Source: Sphingomonas sp. Leaf208 (lineage in GTDB: Bacteria > Pseudomonadota > Alphaproteobacteria > Sphingomonadales > Sphingomonadaceae). From it: a DNA stretch of 64,000 nt. This document shows, in pieces, positions 10,099-19,920 of this stretch. The DNA lies in assembly GCF_001421415.1 (NCBI RefSeq), contig NZ_LMKH01000023.1, forward strand, positions 382,725 through 446,724, given 5' to 3'. Position numbers and translations under genes: made by a program. Every line of letters begins with the position of its first letter. Within the stretch, counting starts at the first letter, position 1. The notes beneath the pieces are model-generated. The model was not told the DNA's origin. It worked only from the letters and a program-made list of their open reading frames with translations, and searched no databases.

Positions 10099-11033
10099 GG
10101 AGAAGGATGGTCCTGAAGCGCCTCGTCGACGATCGCCTGGACCAGCTCGGCATAGCTCATGCCGATGTGCCGTGCCTGTTCGGGCACGAGGCTCAGCGGA
10201 GTCATCCCCGGCTGCGTGTTCACCTCGAGCAGGAACAGCCCGTCGACGCCGCGTTCGTCATCCCAGCGGAAATCCGACCGCGACGCGCCCTTGCAGCCGA
10301 GCAAGCGGTGCGCTTCGAGCGCGAGGCTCTTGCACGCATCGGTGATCTCGTCGGGGATCTCCGCCGGGCAGACGTGGACCGTCATCCCGTCGGTGTATTT
10401 CGCGTCGTAATCGTACCAACCACTCTTAGGCTTCAACTCGGTCACCCCAAGCGCCTTGCCGCCAAGCACCGCGGTCGTCAGCTCGCGCCCACGGATGTAC
10501 GGCTCGGCGAGCAATTCCTCGAACTCGCCCCAAGGCCCGACGCTATCGCGCGCGATCGGATTGCCGTAATTCCCGCTGTCCGTGACGATCGCCACCCCGA
10601 CCGACGAACCCTCGTTGACCGGCTTCAAAACATAAGGCCGCGCCATCGGATCGCTCTCGAACAAGTCCGCCGACTTGACGATCCGCCCACCCGGCATCGG
10701 CACGCCCGCGGGAACGAGCAGTAGCTTGGTCAGCACCTTGTCGATCGCGATGACCGACGTCGCAAGCCCGGAATGCGTATACCGCAGGCCCATCAGGTCG
10801 AGCAGCCCCTGCACCGAACCGTCCTCGCCGGGGGTGCCGTGGAGCGCGTTAAACACCAGGTCAGGCTCGGCATCGGCGAGCTTGGCAGCAACATCCCGCC
10901 CCATATCAATCCGCGTAACCCGGTGGCCGAGCGACTCAAGCGCGTCGGCACAGCCGTTACCCGACATCAGCGAAACCTCACGCTCCGCCGACCAGCCGCC
11001 CATGAGGACTGCGATGTGAAGAGGCGCGCTCAC
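10095..11033 (-). CDS. ddl: D-alanine--D-alanine ligase
   Basis: 312 aa ATP-grasp enzyme joining two D-Ala for the peptidoglycan pentapeptide. Visible motifs are LMGGWSAEREVSLMSG at the N-terminus, FNALHGTPGEDGSVQGLLD, KPVNEGSSVGVAIV and FLLEVNTQPGMTPLSLVPEQA. The start is GTG and the murB stop TGA overlaps it as GTGA. The SD-like GGGAGGGGAGCA directly before the start belongs to the end of a palindromic repeat (11034-11136), so the repeat seems to supply the ribosome binding site. The stop overlaps the ftsQ start. Confidence 0.96.
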   Translation of the reverse strand: MSAPLHIAVLMGGWSAEREVSLMSGNGCADALESLGHRVTRIDMGRDVAAKLADAEPDLVFNALHGTPGEDGSVQGLLDLMGLRYTHSGLATSVIAIDKVLTKLLLVPAGVPMPGGRIVKSADLFESDPMARPYVLKPVNEGSSVGVAIVTDSGNYGNPIARDSVGPWGEFEELLAEPYIRGRELTTAVLGGKALGVTELKPKSGWYDYDAKYTDGMTVHVCPAEIPDEITDACKSLALEAHRLLGCKGASRSDFRWDDERGVDGLFLLEVNTQPGMTPLSLVPEQARHIGMSYAELVQAIVDEALQDHPSP

Positions 11034-12142
11034 TGCTCCCCTCCCGCCTGCGGGAGGGGTCGGGGGAGGGGTTGATGCGAGACGCCAGTATTTGGACCGC
11101 CCTCCCCTGACCCCTCCCGCAAGCGGGAGGGGAGGTACTCACCAACCCGCTGGATTTCCCATTCCAACGTCACCCCCGAATGCGCTTTCACCTTGTCGCG
11201 TACCTCTTCACCCAGTGCCTCGATCTCCGCACTCGACGCGGACCCGAGGTTCAGCAGGAAATTGCAATGCTTCTCACTGACCTGCGCATCACCGCGAGTC
11301 AGCCCCCGACACCCGGCCGCGTCGATCAACGCCCAAGCCTTGTGCCCCTCGGGATTCTTGAACGTCGACCCACCGGTGCGCGAGCGGAGCGGCTGAGACG
11401 CCTCACGCTCGGCGGCAATCCGGTCCATCTCCGCACCGATCACAGCTGGCTCGCCGGGCGTGCCGGAGAACACCGCTTCGACCACGACGGCGCCCGCGGG
11501 CAGGTCCGAGTGACGATAGGTGAACCCGAGTTTCTCGGCGGACCAGACTTCCACCGAACCCTCCCGCGTAACCACGGTAGCCTCCACCAGAACATCGCTG
11601 ACATCGCGACCGTAAGCGCCAGCGTTCATCCGAACCGCACCGCCGACTGTTCCCGGAATTCCACGCAAGAACTCAAGCCCGGCAATCCCCGCATCGCGCG
11701 CGGCGCTGGCAACGGTAATCCCCATCGCCCCTGCTCCCGCCCGAACATGCCCGTCCTCAACCGAAACCTTCGCCATAGCCTTGGGAAGCCGCACAACGAC
11801 CCCCGGCACACCACCGTCGCGTACGATCAGGTTCGAGCCGACCCCGACCGGCAGCACCGGCGTCGAAGGATCGAGAGCCTTCAGCAACCCCGCGAGATCC
11901 TCGACATCCAAAGGCCGCACCAGCCACTCCGCCGGGCCACCGGTACGAAACCAGATAAAGTCCGCCAGACTGCCATTAGCCGTCAGAGTACCACGCAAAT
12001 CCTCCCCGGCACGGGGAGGGGGACCGCCAAAGGCGGTGGAGGGGGCGCTGCCAGAAGCGTTACGCTCGTGGACGCCCCCCTCCACCATGCCCTGCATGGT
12101 CCCCCTCCCCGTACCGGGGAAGATTTGCGACGCGCCACTCAC
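11030..12142 (-). CDS. murB: UDP-N-acetylenolpyruvoylglucosamine reductase MurB with repeat-derived N- and C-terminal segments
   Basis: 370 aa flavoenzyme that reduces UDP-GlcNAc-enolpyruvate to UDP-MurNAc with NADPH. The core is normal: [29 protein letters not shown] (FAD binding), [29 protein letters not shown] and [12 protein letters not shown]. The length is about 70-80 residues above the usual 290-310 aa. Residues about 6-48 (PGTGRGTM to PPPRAGEDL) are translation of the palindromic repeat at 11997-12126, and residues about 336-370 ([10 protein letters not shown] to LPQAGGEQ) are translation of the repeat at 11034-11136. The start is GTG overlapping the murC stop as GTGA; the stop overlaps the ddl GTG. 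An internal ATG at about residue 16 could also be used. Confidence 0.93.
   Translation of the reverse strand: MSGASQIFPGTGRGTMQGMVEGGVHERNASGSAPSTAFGGPPPRAGEDLRGTLTANGSLADFIWFRTGGPAEWLVRPLDVEDLAGLLKALDPSTPVLPVGVGSNLIVRDGGVPGVVVRLPKAMAKVSVEDGHVRAGAGAMGITVASAARDAGIAGLEFLRGIPGTVGGAVRMNAGAYGRDVSDVLVEATVVTREGSVEVWSAEKLGFTYRHSDLPAGAVVVEAVFSGTPGEPAVIGAEMDRIAAEREASQPLRSRTGGSTFKNPEGHKAWALIDAAGCRGLTRGDAQVSEKHCNFLLNLGSASSAEIEALGEEVRDKVKAHSGVTLEWEIQRVGEYLPSRLREGSGEGGPNTGVSHQPLPRPLPQAGGEQ
11034..11136. repeat. Palindromic repeat CTCCCCTCCCGC family, copy A, coding for the MurB C-terminus
   Basis: About 103 bp. End hairpins are CTCCCGCCTGCGGGAG and CTCCCGCAAGCGGGAG, with inner arms GGTCGGGGGAGGGG / CCCTCCCCTGACC. 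Copies B (19794-19904) and C (54124-54237) share this design. On the coding strand it is read through in the murB frame and ends with GGGAGGGGAGCA directly before the ddl GTG. Confidence 0.9.
11997..12126. repeat. Palindromic repeat within the 5' coding part of murB
   Basis: About 130 bp inverted repeat. Outer arms AAATCCTCCCCG / CGGGGAAGATTT; inner arms GGGGGACCGCC...GGTGGAGGGGGCG pair with CGCCCCCCTCCACC...GGTCCCCC. It lies wholly inside murB, a few codons after the GTG start, and stays open in the murB frame. It is the only full copy of this subtype in the window. Confidence 0.88.
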
Positions 12143-13569
12143 GCCAGCACCTTAGCGCGCTCAGCGGCGATCGCATCGGCGAGACCGGCAGCCCACTTCG
12201 TGATGTCGCCGGCCCCGAGGCAAACGACCATGTCGTCAGCCTCGATCGTCGCCGCCAGTTCCACCGCCAGCGCATCCGCATCAGCGACCACACCCGCAAA
12301 CCGGTGCCCGCGCCGCTTGAGCCCCTCGACCAAAGCCGCCGCATCGACGCCCTCCACGGGCGCCTCGCCCGCGGCATAGACCGGCGTCACCAACACCCGA
12401 TCCGCGTCGTTGAAGGCCGTCTGGAAATCCTCCATCAGACCGCCCAAGCGCGAATAGCGATGCGGCTGGACAACCGCGATCACGCGACCCTTCACACCCT
12501 CGCGCGCTGCGGCCAGCACCGCCCGGATCTCGACCGGGTGATGGCCGTAGTCGTCGATGATCGTGACGCTCCCAGCATCGATGGCCACTTCACCGACCTT
12601 GGTAAACCGCCGCTTCACCCCACCGAACTTGGCGAACCCGTGCTGGATCGTCGCATCCGCGATCCCCAGCTCCAGCGCCACGCCGATCGCCGCCAGCGCA
12701 TTCTGGACGTTGTGCCGACCCGGCATCGGCATCTCGATTCCCACGATCGTCCGCGTCGCGCCATCCCGCTCGCGCACCACGCAATCGAAGCGGTTGCCGC
12801 CTGGGATCGGCGTAACCTCCACCCCGCGCACATCAGCCTGCGCGGAGAAGCCGTACGTCACCACGCGACGATCGCGCACCCGCGGCAGGATCCCCTGCAC
12901 CTCCGGATGATCGAGACACAGCAGCGCCGCGCCATAGAACGGCACGTTCTCGACGAACTCGACGAACGCATCCTTGACCGCATCGAACGAGCCGTAATGA
13001 TCGAGATGCTCGGGATCGATGTTAGTCACCACCGCGATCGTACCATCGAGCCGCAGGAAACTACCGTCGCTCTCGTCCGCCTCGACCACCATCCAGTCGC
13101 TCGCGCCCAGTCGTGCGTTCGAGCCGTACGAGTTGATGATCCCGCCATTGATGACCGTCGGATCGACCCCGCCAGCATCGAGCAGTGCGGCCACCATCGA
13201 CGTCGTCGTGGTCTTCCCATGCGTGCCCGCGACCGCGACGGTCGACTTCAACCGCATCAGTTCCGCCAGCATTTCCGCACGCCGCACCACCGGCACGCGG
13301 GCATTGAGCGCCGCCTCGACCTCCGGGTTCGAGCGCACGATCGCGGTCGACACGACCACGACGGCGGCGTCGCCGATGTTCGACGCAGCATGACCGATCG
13401 CCACCGGAATGCCCTTGTCGCGCAAGCCCTGCACGACATAGCCCTCGGCCACGTCCGACCCCTGCACGCGGTAGCCGAGGTTCTTCATCACCTCGGCGAT
13501 GCCCGACATGCCGATCCCGCCGATGCCGACGAAGTGGATCGTGCCGATGTCCGTTGCGACGCCCTTCAT
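12139..13569 (-). CDS. murC: UDP-N-acetylmuramate--L-alanine ligase
   Basis: 476 aa Mur ligase adding L-Ala to UDP-MurNAc, the first amino acid step. It shows the N-terminal [17 protein letters not shown] nucleotide-sugar motif, the P-loop [41 protein letters not shown] and [18 protein letters not shown], all diagnostic of MurC. The ATG at 13569 overlaps the murG stop as ATGA; a longer opening upstream in the same frame lies inside murG and is rejected. The stop overlaps the murB start. Confidence 0.97.
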   Translation of the reverse strand: MKGVATDIGTIHFVGIGGIGMSGIAEVMKNLGYRVQGSDVAEGYVVQGLRDKGIPVAIGHAASNIGDAAVVVVSTAIVRSNPEVEAALNARVPVVRRAEMLAELMRLKSTVAVAGTHGKTTTTSMVAALLDAGGVDPTVINGGIINSYGSNARLGASDWMVVEADESDGSFLRLDGTIAVVTNIDPEHLDHYGSFDAVKDAFVEFVENVPFYGAALLCLDHPEVQGILPRVRDRRVVTYGFSAQADVRGVEVTPIPGGNRFDCVVRERDGATRTIVGIEMPMPGRHNVQNALAAIGVALELGIADATIQHGFAKFGGVKRRFTKVGEVAIDAGSVTIIDDYGHHPVEIRAVLAAAREGVKGRVIAVVQPHRYSRLGGLMEDFQTAFNDADRVLVTPVYAAGEAPVEGVDAAALVEGLKRRGHRFAGVVADADALAVELAATIEADDMVVCLGAGDITKWAAGLADAIAAERAKVLA

Positions 13570-14708
13570 GCGAACTGCGCCTTGGGCTTCGAGGGCGCGC
13601 CGACCGGAATGCGCGACAATGGCGCGTCGAGGCTCTCGACCAGATCCGCCAGATCGCTCGCCGCATTCGGCCGCCCGCAACTCCGCGCGCGGCCCGCCGC
13701 ATTCTGCAACGCCGCCGGATCGAGCCCGAGTTTCTGCATCTGCTTGGCCAGTTCCACTGCGGTAAAATCTCCCTGCGCGATCGTCCGCGCGCCGCCCGCC
13801 CGCGTGATCTCGCGCGCGTTCACGGTCTGGTGGTCGTCGGTCGCCCCCGGCAGCGGCACCAGGATCGCCGGCCGCCCCGCCGCGGTCAGCTCCGAAATCG
13901 TCGACGCCCCCGCGCGTGCGATCACCAGATGCGCCCAGGCCAGTTGCTCTGGCATGTCGGGCAGATACGTCGCCAGCTCGGCCGGAATATGATGCTCGGC
14001 GTACTTCGCACGCACCGCGTCGATATCCTCGATCCGCGCCTGATGCGTCACCTGCAAGCGCCGCCGGAACGTCACCGGCAGCATCGCGAGGCCATCGGGC
14101 ACCACCTGCGACAGGATGCTCGCCCCCTGACTCCCGCCGGTCACGAGCACACGAAAAATCCCATCTTCCTCCAGCAGCGGATACGGCCGCGAGCGCAGCG
14201 CCAGCACGGCCTCGCGCACCGGATTGCCGACCAGATGCGCCTTGCCCAGCAGCTTCGGCGCGAGGCGCTCGGTCGGCTCGGACGAGGTCGCGATCGCGTC
14301 CACGCGCCCCGCGACGAAGCGGTTCACGCGCCCCAGCACCGCGTTCTGCTCATGCACCGCAGTCGGGATCTTGTCCGCGAACGCCGCCAGCAACGCCGGC
14401 AATGCAGGATAGCCACCGAAGCCGATCACGGCCGCCGGCTTGAAGGTCCGGTACAGTTCGCGCGCCATCGCCCGCCCGCGCCACATCTCGCGCGTGGCCC
14501 GAGCCCAACCAAGCGGCCCGCCGGTAAAGCGCCCGGCTGGCAGGACGTGCGTCTGGATATCCTCGAACAACCCTGGAAAGCGCACGCCGCGCGCATCGCT
14601 GACGAGCGCGACACGGTGGCCACGCTTGGTCAGTTCGGCGGCGAGCGCCGCTGCCGGGACCATGTGTCCCCCGGTCCCACCGGCTGCGAGGACGTAATGC
14701 TTACTCAT
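13566..14708 (-). CDS. murG: UDP-GlcNAc:lipid I N-acetylglucosaminyltransferase MurG
   Basis: 380 aa GT28 glycosyltransferase converting lipid I to lipid II at the cytoplasmic membrane face. It has the acceptor loop [16 protein letters not shown], then [51 protein letters not shown] and [10 protein letters not shown]. The ATG overlaps the ftsW stop (ATGA) and the stop overlaps murC. The last 25 residues are Arg/Pro/Ala-rich. Confidence 0.96.
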   Translation of the reverse strand: MSKHYVLAAGGTGGHMVPAAALAAELTKRGHRVALVSDARGVRFPGLFEDIQTHVLPAGRFTGGPLGWARATREMWRGRAMARELYRTFKPAAVIGFGGYPALPALLAAFADKIPTAVHEQNAVLGRVNRFVAGRVDAIATSSEPTERLAPKLLGKAHLVGNPVREAVLALRSRPYPLLEEDGIFRVLVTGGSQGASILSQVVPDGLAMLPVTFRRRLQVTHQARIEDIDAVRAKYAEHHIPAELATYLPDMPEQLAWAHLVIARAGASTISELTAAGRPAILVPLPGATDDHQTVNAREITRAGGARTIAQGDFTAVELAKQMQKLGLDPAALQNAAGRARSCGRPNAASDLADLVESLDAPLSRIPVGAPSKPKAQFA

Positions 14709-15961
14709 TCACCACTCCAGCGGACGACATAGGGGCTCCGCGTGAGAAACGGATTGCGCCGGGTAAACGCCAGCAGCAACCCCATGCCGACCGACAACGC
14801 GATCATCGACGACCCGCCATAGCTGATGAACGGCAGCGTCATACCCTTAGACGGCGCGAGGCCGGTGTTCACCGCCATGCTGACGAGCGCCTGCGCACCG
14901 AACTGCGTCGCGAGGCCGGCAGAGGCGAGGAGCTTGAATTCATCCTGCTCGTCCAGCAGCTTGACGAACACGCGCACCACGATCGCGAGGAAGATCACCG
15001 CGATCACCGAGCATGCGATCAACCCGAATTCCTCGCCGATCACCGAGAAGATATAGTCGGTATGCGCCTCGGGCAGCCCGAATTTCGCCGCACCCGCTCC
15101 GGGACCTGTGCCGGTCCAACCACCAGCCGTCAGCGTATTATGCGCCGCATTCGTCTGAAAATGGTCGCCTGCACCCTCGCCCTCGATGCCCGGAAACAGG
15201 AACGCATCGATCCGCGACCGCGCCACGCCGTAGAAGACATAGGCGGCGATCAGCCCGGCCGGCGCCATCGCGACGAGGCCGAGCATCACCTTGGCCGGCG
15301 TCCCCGCGATCATCAGCAGCGCCATCCACACCGAGCAGAAGATGATCGTCTGGCCGAAATCGGGTTGCAGCATCAGCAGCACCGCGACGCCCGCGGTCAT
15401 CGCGCCGGTGATCAGCACCGTCGGCAGTTCGGCATCCTTCGCGCGCAGCGACAACAGCCACGCGACCGTGACGATAAATAGAGGCTTCAGGAACTCGGAA
15501 GGCTGGAACTGCGCGAAGCCGACACCGAGCCAGCGCCGCGCGCCATTCGCCTCGACCCCGATGAACGGCGTCACCATCAGCATCAGCACGAACAGCGCGC
15601 ACCCGCCGATCGCCATCCGCCGCGCCATCGACACGGGCATCATCGACACGCCGAACAGCACGGGAAGCGACACGCCGACCCACATCAACTGTCGCCAGAA
15701 ATAGTAGAGCGGCGCGATCTTGTGGTGCTCGCCCGAATAGCGGACCGCGCTCGCCGGCGACGCCGCCGCGACCGCAATCAGACCGATCGCGATCAGGAAC
15801 AGCGTCAGCAGCAACAGCATCCGGTCGATATCCCAGAACCACGTGCCGAGCGGCGACTGGTCGCCACGCCCGCCGCGTCGCTTCATCTTCGCGACGATGC
15901 TGGTCTTCGGTGTGCCCATATCGCCCCTAACGTCGATCCTTCCAGCGCGGATATCGGTCAT
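14705..15961 (-). CDS. ftsW: Peptidoglycan glycosyltransferase FtsW
   Basis: 418 aa SEDS-family integral membrane protein, the septal glycan polymerase that works with FtsI. After a basic cytoplasmic N-terminus (to about residue 45) there are roughly ten hydrophobic segments. SEDS motifs are seen: LGVGFAQFQPSEFLKP, LLMLQPDFGQT, AHTDYIFSVIGEEFGL and GLAPSKGMTLPFISYGGSSM. I chose the ATG at 15961 because it overlaps the murD stop as ATGA like its neighbours; an in-frame ATG 14 codons later is possible. Confidence 0.95.
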   Translation of the reverse strand: MTDIRAGRIDVRGDMGTPKTSIVAKMKRRGGRGDQSPLGTWFWDIDRMLLLLTLFLIAIGLIAVAAASPASAVRYSGEHHKIAPLYYFWRQLMWVGVSLPVLFGVSMMPVSMARRMAIGGCALFVLMLMVTPFIGVEANGARRWLGVGFAQFQPSEFLKPLFIVTVAWLLSLRAKDAELPTVLITGAMTAGVAVLLMLQPDFGQTIIFCSVWMALLMIAGTPAKVMLGLVAMAPAGLIAAYVFYGVARSRIDAFLFPGIEGEGAGDHFQTNAAHNTLTAGGWTGTGPGAGAAKFGLPEAHTDYIFSVIGEEFGLIACSVIAVIFLAIVVRVFVKLLDEQDEFKLLASAGLATQFGAQALVSMAVNTGLAPSKGMTLPFISYGGSSMIALSVGMGLLLAFTRRNPFLTRSPYVVRWSGE

Positions 15962-17334
15962 GCCAGCGACTCCACCGCCGCGCGGAACGCGGCCCCGCGC
16001 GCTTCGTAATCGCGAAACTGGTCGAAGCTAGCACAGGCGGGGGATAACAAGACAGTGTCGCCCGGCTTGGCGTTTGCGGCGGCGGCTCGGACGGCAGCGT
16101 CCAGCGTACCGACGTTCTCGACGGGCATGGAGTCTTTCAGGATTTCAGCGAATTTCGGGCCAGCCTCGCCGATCGTGTAGGCGTGGACGACGTGGCCGAA
16201 GGCGGGCTTGCAGGCGTCGAGGTCGTCGCCCTTCGCGCGCCCGCCCACGATCCAATGGACGCGGTCGAACGCGGCCAAAGCCGGCGCGGTGCTCTCGGGA
16301 TTGGTCGCCTTGCTGTCGTCGACATAGGCGACGCCGGCGTACGAGGCGATCTGCTCCATGCGGTGCGGCAGGCCCGTGAAACTCGTGAGGCCACGGTCGA
16401 TGTCGACCTCGCTGACGCCCAGCGCCTTGACCACGGCGATCGCGGCAAGTGCGTTCTGGGCGTTGTGCGGGCCCTGAAGCGTCGGCCAGTTGCCCTGATC
16501 CATGCACACGCCCGGCGCGATCTTGGCGAGATGCTCGCCCTTCGCCGACAGCCCGCGCTCGATCTCGGCGGACGGCGCATCGCCGATGCCGATGACCGCG
16601 TCATGCTCGGCCGACTGCATCGCGAACAGCCGCGCCTTCGAGGCGGCATAACCCTCGAACCCATCATAGCGGTCGAGATGATCCGGCGTGATGTTGAGCA
16701 GCACCGCGACGTCGCAATCGAGCGTCTGCGTCAGGTCGATCTGGTAGCTCGACAGTTCGAGCACATAGACGCCACCCTCGGGGAGCGCTTCCTGTTCGAG
16801 GATCGGCAGGCCGATGTTGCCGCCCATCAGCGTGGGGATGCCGGCGGTCTTGAGGATGTGGTGAACAAGCGCGGTGGTGGTCGACTTGCCGTTGCTCCCC
16901 GTGATTCCGACGACCTTGTGCGAAGGTAGGTCGCCCCGCGCCTGCGCGAAGAGCTCGATGTCGCCGATGACGGGGACGTTGGCGCCGCGTGCGGTTGCGG
17001 CAAGCGGGTGCGTGTTCAACGGCACCCCCGGCGATACGACCAGAGCGTCGAAGCCCGAGAGATCGTCAAGCGGTGCGACTTCTAAAAGCCCTCTCCCCTC
17101 CGGGGAGAGGGTTGGGTGAGGGGCTGTTCCAGGCGCAGCACTGCTGGGCTGCCCCTCACCCCGTCCCTCTCCCCGAAGGGGAGAGGGAGCAAAGACGTCG
17201 CGCTTGGCTTCGTCGGAGTCCCACGCAACGACCTGCGCCCCGCCACCCACCAACGCCCGCACGGTCGCAGCCCCGGACCGCGCCAGCCCCAGCACCGCAT
17301 AGCGTTTCCCGCGCCAAGCCTGCGCAACGATCAC
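15958..17334 (-). CDS. murD: UDP-N-acetylmuramoylalanine--D-glutamate ligase MurD carrying an in-frame repeat insertion
   Basis: 458 aa Mur ligase adding D-Glu. Motifs present: [55 protein letters not shown] (P-loop), [13 protein letters not shown] and [12 protein letters not shown]. Residues about 48-84 ([10 protein letters not shown] through SPEGRGLLE) are translation of the palindromic repeat at 17086-17191 and interrupt the N-terminal substrate-binding domain between EAKRDV and [13 protein letters not shown]. Everything else is intact, so the enzyme is probably active. The start is GTG, overlapping the mraY stop as GTGA. Longer openings upstream in this frame are inside mraY. Confidence 0.94.
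   Translation of the reverse strand: MIVAQAWRGKRYAVLGLARSGAATVRALVGGGAQVVAWDSDEAKRDVFAPSPLRGEGRGEGQPSSAAPGTAPHPTLSPEGRGLLEVAPLDDLSGFDALVVSPGVPLNTHPLAATARGANVPVIGDIELFAQARGDLPSHKVVGITGSNGKSTTTALVHHILKTAGIPTLMGGNIGLPILEQEALPEGGVYVLELSSYQIDLTQTLDCDVAVLLNITPDHLDRYDGFEGYAASKARLFAMQSAEHDAVIGIGDAPSAEIERGLSAKGEHLAKIAPGVCMDQGNWPTLQGPHNAQNALAAIAVVKALGVSEVDIDRGLTSFTGLPHRMEQIASYAGVAYVDDSKATNPESTAPALAAFDRVHWIVGGRAKGDDLDACKPAFGHVVHAYTIGEAGPKFAEILKDSMPVENVGTLDAAVRAAAANAKPGDTVLLSPACASFDQFRDYEARGAAFRAAVESLA
17086..17191. repeat. Palindromic repeat CCCTCTCCCC family inside murD
   Basis: About 106 bp with terminal hairpins CCCTCTCCCCTCCGGGGAGAGGG and its equivalent at 17165-17187, inner arms TTGGGTGAGGGGC / GCCCCTCACCC, and the end GAGGGAGCA. 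It is entirely within the murD coding sequence and keeps the frame open. Confidence 0.92.
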
Positions 17335-18401
17335 CGCAGCTTCAACGTCGAGAGGCCGACCAGCGCCAGCACGAGCGCGATGATCCAGAACCGGATCACC
17401 ACCGTCGCCTCGGCCCAGCCGAGCTGTTCGAAATGATGGTGGATCGGCGCCATCCGGAACACGCGCTTGCCGGTGCGCTTGTAGAAGAACACCTGGATGA
17501 TCACCGACAGCGCCTCGATCACGAACAACCCGCCGATGATCCCCAGCACGATCTCGTGATGCGCGACGACCGCGATCGTCCCCAGCGCGCCGCCCAAGGC
17601 CAGCGACCCGGTATCGCCCATGAACACCGCCGCCGGCGGCGCATTGAACCACAGGAACGCGAGCCCCGCGCCGACGATCGCCCCACAGAAGATCGCCAGT
17701 TCACCCGCGCGAGGGACGTGCGGGATGCCGAGGTAATCGGCGAACTTCACGTTCCCGACCAGGTACACGATCACCATGAACGCGACGCTGGCGATGATCA
17801 CCGGCATCGTCGCCAACCCGTCGAGCCCATCTGTGAGGTTCACCGCATTGCCGAACGACACGATCGTGAACGCCGCGAACACCGGGAAGAACCAGCCGAG
17901 ATCGAGGTACATGCGCGAGGTGAACGGCAGGTACAGATGCGGCCCGTTCTGCGACATGATGATCGTCGCGGCGATCCCGGCGATCGCGAACTCGAGCAGC
18001 AGCCGCGTCCGCCCGCTGATCCCCGCGGTGCTCGCCTTACGCACCTTGTCATAGTCGTCGAGGAACCCGATCGTCCCGAAGCCCAGCGTCACGAACACGC
18101 ACGCCCAGACATACGGATTGCTCAGGTCCATCCACAGGAAGATCGCGAGGCACATCGAGGTCAGGATCATCAGCCCGCCCATCGTCGGCGTGCCGCGCTT
18201 CGACAGATGCGACTGCGGGCCGTCGGCGCGGATCGGCTGCCCCTTGCCCTGCCGCACGCGCAACCAGCCGATGAACTTCGGCCCGATGATAAGGCCGATG
18301 ATCAGCGCGGTCGCGACGGCACCGCCGGTCCGCACCGTCTGGTAACGGATGAGGTTCAGCAGGCCGGGAAACCCCAGATGCTCGGCGAGCCAGTACAACA
18401 T
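17331..18401 (-). CDS. mraY: Phospho-N-acetylmuramoyl-pentapeptide-transferase MraY
   Basis: 356 aa polytopic membrane enzyme that transfers phospho-MurNAc-pentapeptide to undecaprenyl phosphate, making lipid I. Key motifs: [58 protein letters not shown] and [13 protein letters not shown]. About ten hydrophobic segments are visible. The ATG follows the murF stop directly with no gap; the stop overlaps murD. Confidence 0.97.
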   Translation of the reverse strand: MLYWLAEHLGFPGLLNLIRYQTVRTGGAVATALIIGLIIGPKFIGWLRVRQGKGQPIRADGPQSHLSKRGTPTMGGLMILTSMCLAIFLWMDLSNPYVWACVFVTLGFGTIGFLDDYDKVRKASTAGISGRTRLLLEFAIAGIAATIIMSQNGPHLYLPFTSRMYLDLGWFFPVFAAFTIVSFGNAVNLTDGLDGLATMPVIIASVAFMVIVYLVGNVKFADYLGIPHVPRAGELAIFCGAIVGAGLAFLWFNAPPAAVFMGDTGSLALGGALGTIAVVAHHEIVLGIIGGLFVIEALSVIIQVFFYKRTGKRVFRMAPIHHHFEQLGWAEATVVIRFWIIALVLALVGLSTLKLR

Positions 18402-19793
18402 TCAGTTAATCCCGCCTTTGAGGCCAGCTTGAAGACCAGCCACGACGCGGGCGAGGCCCACCCCGTTCGATCCCTTGACGAGCACGACATCGCCCGGCGC
18501 CAGGATCGTCCGTAACGACGCGAGCGCGGCCGCAGCGTCGCCCACATGGACGGTTTCGATCTGTCCCTCAAGCACCTGCGCTAACGGTGCCATCGCTTCA
18601 CCGACGAGCAGCGCCATTTCGACGCGCGCGGCGAGAATCGGCTCGGCGAGGGCGGCGTGATAGTCGTCGGAGCCCTCGCCCAGTTCGCGCATTTCGCCGA
18701 GTACCGCGATGTGACGACCGGGCTCATGGCCAAGGACGCTGAGCGTCGCGCGCATCGAAGCGGGGTTGGCGTTGTAGCTCTCGTCGATCACCAGCACCTG
18801 CCCTTCGCCGACGGTCACCAGCGACCGTGCACCGCGACCTTGCAGGCCACCGAGTTCGGCCAGCGCGAGGCCGGCGAGTCCCAGATCACTGCCGACCGCC
18901 TGCACGCACGCCAGCACGCCAAGCGCATTGGACACCCAGTGCGCGCCGGGCTGCGCGATCGTAAAGCTCAGCTCGTGCTCGGCCCCCTGCCCCATCCGCG
19001 CAGTGACGAACGTCCCCCCGGTCGGCAGCCGCATCGCCTCGATCGCGCGGACATCGGCGCCCTTCTCGCTGCCGAACGTCACGATGTGCGCGGCGTGTGG
19101 TGCGGCGTGGCCAAGCAGCCGATCGCGGTGCGGGCTGTCATAGGGCACGATCGCGGTCCCGTACGGTTCGAGCCCGACAAAGATCTCCCCCTTGGCATCG
19201 GCGATCGCGCGCTCGTCGGGAAAGAACGCGGTATGCGCAGGTGCGATCGCAGTGATCATCGCAATGTGCGGCCGGACGAGCTGGGTCAGTTCGGCAAGCT
19301 CACCGGCGTGGTTCATCCCCATCTCGAACACGCCGAACTTCGCGTCCCGCGGCATGCGGGCAAGGCTGAGCGGAACGCCAGTGTGGTTGTTGTAGCTCTT
19401 GACCGAGCGATGCACCTCGCCGGGCGCCGCGCGGTCGAGGCAGGCGAACAACGCTTCCTTGGCGCTGGTCTTGCCGACGGAACCGGTGACGCCGATGATC
19501 TTCGCTCCGCTCCGAGCCCGGCTCGCCCGCCCCAGCGCCTGCAACGCGACAAAACTGTCCGCGACGAGGACGTGCGGGTAGTCGCAAGGCTCGGACACGA
19601 TCGCCCCCGCCGCGCCCTGGGCAAAGGCCTGATCGAGGAACAGGTGGCCATTGCTGGCCTCGCCCTTCATCGCGACAAAGAGGTCGCCCGGGCCAACCTC
19701 ACGCGAGTCGAACGCAACGCCAGTGACGGAGAAGTCGCCTGACGCCACGCCACCGGTAGCGGTCGCGATCTCCGCGGAAGTCCAAAGACTCAC
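18402..19793 (-). CDS. murF: UDP-N-acetylmuramoyl-tripeptide--D-alanyl-D-alanine ligase
   Basis: 463 aa Mur ligase adding D-Ala-D-Ala. It contains GVAFDSREVGPGDLFVAMKGE, the P-loop IIGVTGSVGKTSAKEAL, VKSYNNHTGVPLSLARMP, VFEMGMNHAGEL and VIDESYNANPASMRA, which are MurF signatures. The start is GTG. Directly upstream is GGGAGGGGAGCA, the end of the palindromic repeat at 19794-19904; the junction is identical to that at ddl. There is no other SD, so the repeat likely provides it. Confidence 0.96.
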   Translation of the reverse strand: MSLWTSAEIATATGGVASGDFSVTGVAFDSREVGPGDLFVAMKGEASNGHLFLDQAFAQGAAGAIVSEPCDYPHVLVADSFVALQALGRASRARSGAKIIGVTGSVGKTSAKEALFACLDRAAPGEVHRSVKSYNNHTGVPLSLARMPRDAKFGVFEMGMNHAGELAELTQLVRPHIAMITAIAPAHTAFFPDERAIADAKGEIFVGLEPYGTAIVPYDSPHRDRLLGHAAPHAAHIVTFGSEKGADVRAIEAMRLPTGGTFVTARMGQGAEHELSFTIAQPGAHWVSNALGVLACVQAVGSDLGLAGLALAELGGLQGRGARSLVTVGEGQVLVIDESYNANPASMRATLSVLGHEPGRHIAVLGEMRELGEGSDDYHAALAEPILAARVEMALLVGEAMAPLAQVLEGQIETVHVGDAAAALASLRTILAPGDVVLVKGSNGVGLARVVAGLQAGLKGGIN

Positions 19794-19904
19794 TGCTCCC
19801 CTCCCGCCTGCGGGAGGGGTCGGGGGAGGGGCTGATCAAACAGAGCGGGCGCCAGTACGTACGTCGCGCCCTCCCCTAGCCCCTCCCGCAAGCGGGAGGG
19901 GAAT
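19794..19904. repeat. Palindromic repeat CTCCCCTCCCGC family, copy B, between murE and murF
   Basis: About 111 bp, same design as 11034-11136: terminal hairpins CTCCCGCCTGCGGGAG and CTCCCGCAAGCGGGAG with a variable centre. It fills almost all of the 127-nt gap between the murE stop and the murF start. The murF-side end is GGGAGGGGAGCA, adjoining the GTG. Confidence 0.9.
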
Positions 19905-19920
19905 GACGATGTCGCCGCCC

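Noticed and set aside
11034..12126. Possibility that the repeats mark a CRISPR array
   Set aside because: The elements are isolated inverted repeats with no regular spacers and no cas genes.
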